Assembly: GCA_027704905.1 (NCBI GenBank)
Contig: CM051001.1
Coordinates: 27,783,237 to 27,847,236, forward strand
DNA length: 64,000 nucleotides
Source of the DNA: Muraenolepis orangiensis
Taxonomy: Eukaryota > Chordata > Actinopteri > Gadiformes > Muraenolepididae
Direction: 5' to 3'
The notes under the pieces were generated by a model. That model did no database searches, had not been told where the DNA came from, and was given only the letters and a program-made list of their open reading frames with translations. Every line of letters starts with the position of its first letter. The stretch's first letter is position 1. Position numbers and translations under genes: made by a program. Positions 57,562-64,000 of this stretch are shown here, one piece after another.

Positions 57562-57880
57562 CTTCTTCCAGCTTCTTCCCCTCAGCTGTCATCTCTCTGA
57601 ACTCTGCACCACGATGACAGCCGCCCCCCCCATAGTATACTACACTCTCTGTACATAAATATACTGTATACACACCCGTTTTTTATATATAGTAGTACAT
57701 AGTACACTGGTTTTATACCTACTAGACTGTTTTCACATCCTATTTAACCACTGTACATTGTATATTACTATGCATGTGTCGCTTTGGATAAAAGCATCTG
57801 CTAAATTACTGTAATGTAATGCATTCTGGTTTGATTTTTTGCTGTACTGTATTTGTGCTGTGCAATGACAATAAATTGAA

Positions 57881-58140
57881 ATCTAATATAATTCATCTAA
57901 CTATTGTGTTATTATAACTATTATTGTTGTACTAGTATTGATATTAAGTGATATGTAGGTAGAATAACAATAAAGGGGTGACTAGAGCCTAGTGATATGT
58001 CACGCAAGTCCACCCTAATATAATCATTTCATAAACCCTTTATTGATACGCACCTTGTGACATATTTACAATTTCCCAAGCGCAATGTGGCGTGGTCCCG
58101 CCGCGCCGCCGTAGAACCCAACGCGTCATCGGCCCGACGC
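57881..58140. other. Spacer between LINE cluster and ccna2 promoter
   Basis: AT-rich until 58080, then CpG-rich sequence leading into the ccna2 promoter. No separate gene. Confidence 0.4.
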
Positions 58141-58146
58141 GCACCC

Positions 58147-58180
58147 ATTGGTCCGTTTCAATAGTCGCGGGCTACTTGAA
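58147..58180 (+). promoter_or_regulatory. ccna2: ccna2 cell-cycle promoter: CCAAT box plus CDE/CHR
   Basis: An inverted CCAAT box (ATTGG, 58147-58151) is followed by the tandem CDE (TCGCGG, 58165-58170) and CHR (CTTGAA, 58175-58180) separated by exactly 4 nt. The string TAGTCGCGGGCTACTTGAA differs by one base from the human CCNA2 element as I recall it. The CDE/CHR is bound by DREAM and MuvB-type complexes, which repress the gene in G0/G1, and NF-Y binds CCAAT (established knowledge). The initiation site should be just downstream, near 58190-58250. Confidence 0.9.
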
Positions 58181-58189
58181 CTGCGAACA

Positions 58190-58652
58190 GTGAAGGGGAA
58201 TGATCCAAGCTCACCCACACTTTGTTCTCTCATCGGAGAGTTAATGGCGGACTAAAAGTCGATGTTTTAATATTTCCAACTGTCGATCGGTTGTTCGTGA
58301 GTTAACCTTGTTAACGTCCCGTCGGTACCGGTGAGTTACGTCAACGCTCAACGTATTTCCAAGTGTGGTTGAAGTCTGCGACACACAACTGACCGTTCAT
58401 TGTGTTTCCAGAGCAACTGACCCGGGCCAGACCCGACCCGAACCCGGGACAGAGCCGACCAGAACCCGGGCCAGAGCCAGCGCAGTCCGAACCCACTCAG
58501 AACAACCCCACGTATAGACCCGGGGATAGTCCGAACCAGACCAGGAACAGGTCTGAAGCTACCTACTAAGCTACAAGTCCGAACCAGACCCCGGGAGAGG
58601 GAGAGTGTGAAGCGATCCGAACCGACCCAGGATAGTCCGGTCTGAAGGAACC
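58190..58652 (+). other. ccna2: ccna2 5' leader with possible 81-nt intron
   Basis: The leader probably starts shortly after the CHR. A consensus donor (ACCG|GTGAGT, intron from 58331) and acceptor (GTTTCCAG, ending 58411) would remove 81 nt and place the ATG in a second exon starting at 58412. The first part has a minimal uORF at 58244-58255 (ATG GCG GAC TAA). The second part is rich in CCCGAACC-like direct repeats. The exon limits are inferred. Confidence 0.5.
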
Positions 58653-61600
58653 ATGTCCGAGGAGAACCTGGTGATCCCCTCCTCTCAGCCGGAGCTGCTC
58701 CACAACCAGGAGAACATGTTGGCCCGCCTGAGGGGAGCGGGGAAGACCCGGGCGGCTGCCCCGGCCCCCGAGGACCAGGAGAACCTCCCGCCCAAGGCCT
58801 CCAACAGAACCGTCCTGGGCTCCTTGCAGAACCACAGACCCAGCGGGCTGCAGAACCAGCGAGGCGCCGGCGGCCGGCAGGTCGGTGGTACCGAGCTCGA
58901 AGCTAACTGCCGCTCGCAGCGCTTCACTGGAGCTCAATGACTTGTCTTTTATTCTACATTTTTAACCGCTATAATCTGGGGTTATTGTAACGGGCCGAGG
59001 TTCTGTTGTGACTTGACGACTAGAAACACTTGTGTTAACATCCGCTCGACGACATGCACATCATAATTGTCCGCCATTTTAAGTTGTTATTGACTACATT
59101 AATTGACGTGCATGCTGTGTGTTGCACAGTGCAGCAATACATCATTTCATAAAGTCACTGTAATGTGACTTAACCTTGCCTACCCGTGTTGAATGCACTA
59201 TGCAAGCGGGTTTGGATAAATGCGCCTGCTAAATGGCTAACGTTACCCTCTCCTCATGCTTGTGTCTCTGGTCCCAGCTGTCTTGTAAGAATGAGGACTA
59301 CAGTAAAGGCTGTGAGAAGCAGGCCTCCAAACAGCCGGTCTTCCAGATCCATGTGGACCAGCCCGACAGCTCCTCCAGGAGGCCCTCTGCCCCCAAAGCC
59401 AAGCTGGAAGGGGGGTCTGTGGTGCTGCACACTGCCATGACCCGCCTCAGACCGCCACTCGCCCCCCTCGACGTGCCCTATGCCATGGACGTCAGCTTCG
59501 GTACGTTTCATATAAAATGGTCCAAGTTTGTATAGCTTTTAATTGAGTCAAATCGATTGTCAGTTAAAGTACTGCAGAAACTGTTTTCAGTGACCCCCAT
59601 CTCAATTCGAAATTCTTGAATCTTGCCTCAAACTCACACTGGAAGTGTGAAGATGCCTGTGGGTCGTTAACACCAGTTGTTCTTAACGCCACCAGATTCT
59701 CCCATGGACATGTCTCTGGTGGAGGGAGAGGAGAAACCTGCGGATGTCAACGAGGTCCCAGACTACGCTGTGGAGATTCACACCTACCTGAGGGAGATGG
59801 AGGTGAGAGTTTGCTGCTCTTCCTGACCTCTTGGGTTTGTAACAATGGTGTCAAACATTAACAGGTTCCCTAAATGTGTTCTTTAGTATTAAATTAGTAA
59901 TTTTGCAGTCTTTAGGGACTCCCCATAAAGTCATTCAACTGTTTCTGTCCCAACATGCCATAATAATATATACATTATAATAAAGTCATTGAACAGATAG
60001 GCAAGAGAACTAGTCACCAGAAGTACATTTCCTTACTAATGAGCCATAATCATACAAAGTCATGCATAATGTAGAATACACCAAGAGCAGAGCCAGTGCT
60101 CGGGTAAAAGTCCAATAAGTTGGCGCCCTAGGTTGTTTATTTGCCAGATAAATTGGAAAATATATCCGTGTAGTCTTAACCGGACTAGGCCTTCCCCCCC
60201 CCTCCCCTCACAGAATAACCTATACCTGGTTTCTCTCCTCACGCTTTAACGGTTCATGTCACTTTTCGTTTGGCGTGTTCAGGTGAAGACTCGGCCCAAG
60301 GCGGGCTACATGAAGAAGCAGCCGGACATCACCACCAGCATGCGCGCCATCCTGGTGGACTGGCTGGTGGAGGTGGGCGAGGAGTACAAGCTGCAGAACG
60401 AGACCCTCTACCTGGCGGTCAACTACATCGACCGCTTCCTGTCCTCCATGTCGGTGCTGCGGGGGAAGCTGCAGCTGGTGGGCACGGCGGCCATGCTGCT
60501 GGCTTCGTAAGTCTTCATGTCCGGCCTCCGTCAGCACACGGGGGACCTCCCTGGAAGGAGGCTGGGTTCCTCAAGGGTTTCCCTTCTGTTTGTAGGGCGT
60601 TCCTTGTCATTTAAAGGGTTAAGGTTGTCGTTTAACGACGCTGGGCTTTGCAGCTAAACTCTTTTGTTGGCAGTTAATTAAAAATACGATTCCCATGTGT
60701 TCCTCCTGCAGGAAATTTGAGGAGATCTACCCTCCGGAGGTGGCAGAGTTTGTGTACATCACAGACGACACGTACACAAAGAAGCAGGTGCTGAGGATGG
60801 AGCACCTGGTCCTCAAGGTGCTCTCCTTTGACCTGGCCGCCCCCACCCTCAACCAGTTCCTGTCCCAGTACTTCCTGCACCACGCCGCTGGCAAGAGGGT
60901 GGAGAGCTTGGCCATGGTGAGACCCCCTGCTGAACATCCACCCTTTAACCTGGCTTTTAATATGAACTATTAGTCAGTAATTGTTTTTCTCGAGTACCGC
61001 CACCACTGTTTGCTGTTTGACTCTTCAGAATGTCAACTTCATGGGTTGCAGCACAGAAGCGTTCGCTGTATGTCATATTGACTACCCTAAGTGACGGGTG
61101 GTCTTCAACAGGAGCTCTTTGTGTTCCTCTGCAGTACCTGGCAGAGCTGAGTCTGGTTGACTCGGAGCCCTTCCTCAAGTACCTGCCCTCCCACACGGCC
61201 GCCGCCGTCCTGCTGCTGGCCAACCACACCGTCACAGGAGGATCATGGGTAAGAGGGATGGCCCAGTAGAGGCAGTTAAAACTCATGCGGGCTGTGAGTT
61301 TACGGGCTAGTCTAGTGGTCCTTAATGACTAATCTCTGTACACTGTCTAACCCCTACGGCCTCCTTAATGACCCGTCTCTGTACTGTCTAACCCCTACCT
61401 GCTCCTTAATGACCTGTCTCTGTACTGTCTAACCCCTACCTGCTCCTTAATGACCCGTCGCTGTACTGTCTAACCCCTACCTGCTCCTTAATGACCCGTC
61501 TCTGTACTGTCTAACCCCTACCTGCTCCTTAATGACCCGTCTCTGTACTGTCTAACCCCTACCTGCTCCTTAATGACCCGTCTCTGTACTGTCTAACCCC

Positions 61601-61972
61601 TACCTGCTCCTTAATGACCCGTCTCTGTACTGTCTAACCCCTACCGGCTCCTTAATGACCCGTCTCTGTACTGTTTAACCCCTTCCTGTTCCTCTCTCCT
61701 GCAGCCGAAGGTCCTGTGTGAGATGTCGGGCTACTCCCTGGAGGATCTGACCCCGTGTCTGGAGGACCTCCACCAGATGTTTCTGGCTGCCTCTCAACAC
61801 GCCCAGCAGTCGGTCCAAGACAAGTACAAGAGCTCCAAGTAAGACTGCAAGTTTCTGTTCACATTGTTTCTATAGCCGGTCCTCCTGACGACGTGTCTAA
61901 CGCCTCCTCTCCTCCTCCAGGTACCACGAGGTGTCCCTCATCACCGCTCCTGCCAAGCTGCAATTGGCCTGA
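58653..61972 (+). CDS. ccna2: Cyclin A2 (8 coding exons, 428 aa)
   Basis: Coding exons: 58653-58880, 59278-59500, 59696-59802, 60283-60506, 60712-60916, 61135-61248, 61705-61838, 61921-61972; 1287 nt with TGA, all GT-AG, phases closing. Cyclin A2 activates CDK2 and CDK1 in S and G2/M (established knowledge). A destruction box of the form RxxLxxxxN is at residues 52-60 (RTVLGSLQN) for APC/C-driven degradation. The CDK- and substrate-binding MRAIL patch is at residues 206-210, with Trp213. The N-terminal cyclin box runs about 187-310 (DWLVEVGEEYKLQNETL, LLASKFEEIYPPEV) and the C-terminal box about 311-420. The C-terminus is slightly diverged. Human is 432 aa, and zebrafish is about the same length as this one. 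The ATG is the first in its exon in a reasonable context (AACCATGTC). The promoter carries CDE/CHR elements. Intron 6 holds a 41-bp minisatellite shared with two other loci. Confidence 0.98.
59195..59240. mobile_element. LINE/SINE tail relic in ccna2 intron 1
   Basis: GTTTGGATAAATGCGCCTGC plus TAAATGGCTAA is a diverged copy of the fish LINE/SINE tail, about 40 nt before exon 2. Confidence 0.5.
61318..61690. repeat. 41-bp minisatellite, locus 3, ccna2 intron 6
   Basis: About nine copies of the same unit as 10740-11167, in direct orientation (ACCCGTCTCTGTACTGTCTA). They end at the exon 7 polypyrimidine tract. Confidence 0.95.
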
Positions 61973-62430
61973 ATGTTTTTCATCAGCCTCCATATTTTTT
62001 TATAAGAAACTTCAGCGGCTCTCCCTCTCCTCAGAGCCGAGGGGTTTAGGAAGACTTTTAATGCTATTTTTATACACTCAGTCCTGACGGGATTGTTTTA
62101 AAACGCTTCAGTGAGATCATAACTTAGTGAATCAAGTCTCAGGACCGGCCTCTTGTGGTGGTGTAAAAAAAAAAATACTCTTCTGTGCAGTCTTTATATA
62201 TATTTTTTCATGTTTTCTAGTGGCAAAAGTCTCCTTTGGAGCGGGAGCAGGTTTTTAGATTGTGTGGGATGTTCTCTGTGCTTATTTTTTATACACTAAC
62301 ACAAGTCATCCCCCGTCACAGAAAGTCTTCCTGCCCAATTCACATGGTCTGTTCAAAGTTTTCTAGTTTTATCAATCCATCTGCTCTGTAACATAACGCT
62401 GGTGTAAATAAATCCTCCTGAAGACTGAAA
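61973..62430 (+). other. ccna2: ccna2 3' UTR with poly(A) signal
   Basis: The sequence after the TGA is U-rich. The first clear AATAAA is at 62407-62412, so cleavage is expected near 62425-62435. Confidence 0.75.
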
Positions 62431-62451
62431 TGCTGCTCATGTTTTTCTTGG

Positions 62452-62465
62452 CCACTTGGGGGCAG
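62452..62465 (+). promoter_or_regulatory. Near-consensus CTCF-type motif after ccna2
   Basis: CCACTTGGGGGCAG matches the CTCF core at 13 of 14 positions, on the opposite strand from the pair upstream of tmem33. It lies just past the ccna2 poly(A) signal. Confidence 0.35.
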
Positions 62466-62972
62466 CAGAGATCCCCTCCTGACAGCGGCTGCACTGGGAG
62501 GGCATGACTCTTGATGTAACTATATGCTAATGGAGTGACCGTCACTCAGACCACTAACTCTGTTTTTAAGAATATAAAACTTGTATCTTTTGTGTTCATG
62601 TTCTCAATCAATGTGTTTTTAAAAACGCAGCATCTTGCATTAACTCAAATGTGATTGCTTGACTTGGGTTTACCTTCAGGTACATTAGTTTGTAAATAAT
62701 TTAGTCAAATAATTCTGGCTAAATGATTTGGTTCCTCCAGAAGATTGTCTCCTCCCTCGAGTCCTTCTCGCCTCTCACTATCCTCCCTATCTTGGCTCAA
62801 CTCAATCTCTTCAGTCCTTTCCTCCCCTCTCTTCACTCCTTCCTGTTTCTCCCCCCCCTCCCTCCCTCTCCTCCTGATGAAGGGCTGAGAGCATCACAGG
62901 ACTGAGACGCTGCAGGAGTAGAGCAGCTCTCCTCCTCAGACCATCCTCCTGGTCCAGTTCTTTCGGACCACC
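62466..62972. other. ccna2-smim43 intergenic sequence
   Basis: Single-copy sequence with a pyrimidine-rich run at 62740-62875. No coding frame apart from the uORF described. Confidence 0.4.
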
Positions 62973-62996
62973 ATGGGACCGCCGCCCGGCGTCTGA
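62973..62996 (+). other. Upstream ORF before smim43
   Basis: A strong-context start (ACCATGG) opens a 7-codon frame (MGPPPGV, then TGA) that ends 13 nt before the proposed smim43 ATG, whose own context is weak (GGATATGC). If both lie in one mRNA, this uORF would limit translation of the micropeptide or require reinitiation. The polypyrimidine-CAG at about 62925-62940 could be the acceptor that opens this exon. Confidence 0.4.
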
Positions 62997-63009
62997 CCTC
63001 GCCCTGGAT

Positions 63010-63222
63010 ATGCCCTCTCCCCGGCGGTACCTGGTGGCTTCCACCGCCCTGCCCCTGGCACTCAGCTGGGGTTGGAACCTAGGCTTGTACCTGGGCATGC
63101 TGCTGCTGCTCCTGCTGCTCCTGGTGCTCCTCCTCTGGGTGCTCCTCTGGCAGCTGAAGTACTCGGTGGTGACAGGACGCCTCCCCGGCCTCTTTCCTTC
63201 GTCATCACAGTCGACCTCATGA
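63010..63222 (+). CDS. smim43: Probable SMIM43 (NEMEP-type) single-pass micropeptide, 70 aa
   Basis: A 70-codon frame encodes a short polar N-terminus, then W20-x-W-N-L-x-L-Y-L28, an almost pure Leu membrane helix (about residues 24-47) and a QLKxSV segment (48-53) before a Ser-rich tail. The pattern WxxNLxLYL plus Leu/Phe-rich helix plus QLKxSV matches human SMIM43 as I recall it (about 63 aa). Human SMIM43 also maps to 4q27 near CCNA2 and BBS7, so synteny agrees. The mouse orthologue (NEMEP) is described as a Nodal-induced peptide acting on glucose transporters; nothing here tests that. The start is uncertain: the mammalian protein begins just before WxxNL, so the first 18 residues are extra, or a first exon is missing and splicing uses the CAG at about 63063-63065. 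A 7-codon upstream ORF precedes it. It lies 1.04 kb after the ccna2 stop codon. Confidence 0.68.
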   Translation: MPSPRRYLVASTALPLALSWGWNLGLYLGMLLLLLLLLVLLLWVLLWQLKYSVVTGRLPGLFPSSSQSTS

Positions 63223-64000
63223 TTTGAGCAGTAACGTGGATGCCTGATTTGATCTGATTTTGGAAGATGGCCACTTCAAGACTTGAGGATCGACACACCA
63301 TGAGGGGTAATGTGAAATCATGTCAGAATCCAGGAATTGAATTAGTCATAGGAAGCTGTGTGGACATTTAGTCTGTAAACCAGCCAGTGGTTTAACATGG
63401 GTCGTGTCTAAAGTCCAGTCTGGTTGACACCGGCGGTGATTTCCACTTGACCAGACGCCGCTTCAGACTCACGGCGACAAGAGACCGTTTTGTTGAGCGG
63501 CGACTATCACTTCATGATGGAAGCATCTTTGATTTGACCCATGGAAGTCGGGTGTCCTGTGAATAATTTAAAAGAGAAAAAAACCTAAACATTTTTTTAC
63601 ATTCCCGCCAATAGGAAAGTTATATTTTCCCTCACCTAACCTCCATGCTGTAGCAACACGTTCAGAGTGCTTAGATGTTTGTTGAAGGTAGATCGTCATG
63701 AACGACAAGCCTCACGGTTAACCAACACAACCAGAACAATGGGAAGGCAACGGAGTCACAAATCACTGGAGCTTCAAAGGGACATTGGACATTTATGTTG
63801 AACGCTAACATGCAACTTATTGCTGCTGGGTGGATTTATGACAGAACCATTTATCTTTGATTGTTCATTTGAAAAAAAACTGAATTGAATGATTTTTTTT
63901 TTTAAACGGTTCTTGTTAAGGTTTGTTGTGTCCTAGGTTCGATTTGTCACATTCCATAAAACAAGTTCAGCATTTACTGTTGATGATTTATTAATGACAG
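63223..64000. other. Sequence after smim43, probably its 3' UTR
   Basis: Single-copy AT-rich sequence to the window end. No canonical AATAAA is evident, so the transcript end may be outside the window. Confidence 0.35.

Larger units (their letters stand above)
54931..57880 (+). mobile_element. Decayed L2-type LINE with nested insertions
   Basis: Endonuclease-domain sequence comes first (LFTESWLNSADRAIELTG, KTRGGGLCVCIYKAWCTE at 54926-55357), then a linker with stops. The RT domain follows (LFIDFSSAFNTIIPCKL, PQGCVLSPCLYT in 55969-56736), with frameshifts near 56460 and 56570, then C-terminal pieces (FLGVHIFEDLSWTL; ITVWYGNCTVSDRKELQRVV at 57220-57290). It is broken by a TIR element at about 56808-57110 and an antisense LINE tail at 57408-57452. 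It ends in a GTCGCTTTGGATAAAAGCAT tail near 57780 and a CAATGACAATAAATTGAAAT-type end near 57870. Confidence 0.8.

Noticed and set aside
60259..60614. Alternative open frames over ccna2 exon 4
   Set aside because: They are shadows of the cyclin-box exon, which fits the family exactly in its own frame.
62811..63301. Minus-strand frames over smim43
   Set aside because: Arg/Gly-rich shadows without family resemblance. The + strand frame has the membrane helix signature.

Overview
The window looks like teleost fish nuclear DNA. It has intron-split vertebrate genes with GT-AG splicing, L2-type LINE remnants with the typical fish LINE/SINE tail (GCTTTGGATAAAAGCGTCTG), tRNA-derived SINE copies and an exceptional load of micro- and minisatellites. 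The tandem-repeat density recalls codfishes (Gadiformes), but that is an inference from style and not an identification.

Positions 1 to about 36,500 hold no coding exon I can support. GC-rich or CpG-rich single-copy islands with many TAAT/ATTA sites (about 1.6-2.2, 5.6-6.2, 7.5-8.3, 15.4-15.9, 18.4-18.7, 20.0-20.4, 20.8-21.4, 22.2-22.6, 23.8-24.7, 25.2-25.6 and 27.1-27.7 kb) alternate with tandem arrays. This could be a regulatory desert next to a developmental gene outside the window. The largest arrays are a 1-kb CT heptamer array, a 1-kb CCT array holding four RFX X-box motifs, a 42-bp array split by a LINE tail, a 40-bp array, and a 2.4-kb array of 20-mers that keeps its register throughout.

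From 36.5 kb onward there are four genes, all on the + strand. tmem33 (coding 39,917-43,746, 7 coding exons, 258 aa) encodes an ER/nuclear-envelope membrane protein. bbs7 (45,870-53,628, 19 coding exons, 712 aa) encodes a BBSome subunit. ccna2 (58,653-61,972, 8 exons, 428 aa) encodes cyclin A2. A probable smim43 micropeptide gene (63,010-63,222) follows. I placed every splice junction by reading frame and by known family sequence, and all phases close. The bbs7-ccna2 head-to-tail order, with smim43 nearby, matches human 4q27. A decayed L2 LINE lies upstream of tmem33, and a nest of L2 fragments plus a small TIR element fills the bbs7-ccna2 gap.

Regulatory signals fit the genes. The ccna2 promoter carries the CDE/CHR tandem element (TCGCGG, 4 nt, CTTGAA) with an upstream CCAAT box. 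The bbs7 promoter region has a CCAAT box and an RFX X-box-like site, as expected for a ciliary gene. Two same-strand CTCF-type motifs lie upstream of tmem33 and one near-match lies after ccna2.

The most unusual pattern is that tandem arrays start within about 20 nt of the 5' splice site in at least six bbs7 introns. In intron 5 the array unit is itself a copy of the splice donor, and it stays open in the bbs7 reading frame for 285 codons. An array of splice-acceptor-like units precedes the first coding exon. bbs7 also has a GC-AG intron that the reading frame requires. Several near-perfect short hairpins and a 41-bp minisatellite family present at three separate loci are the other leads.
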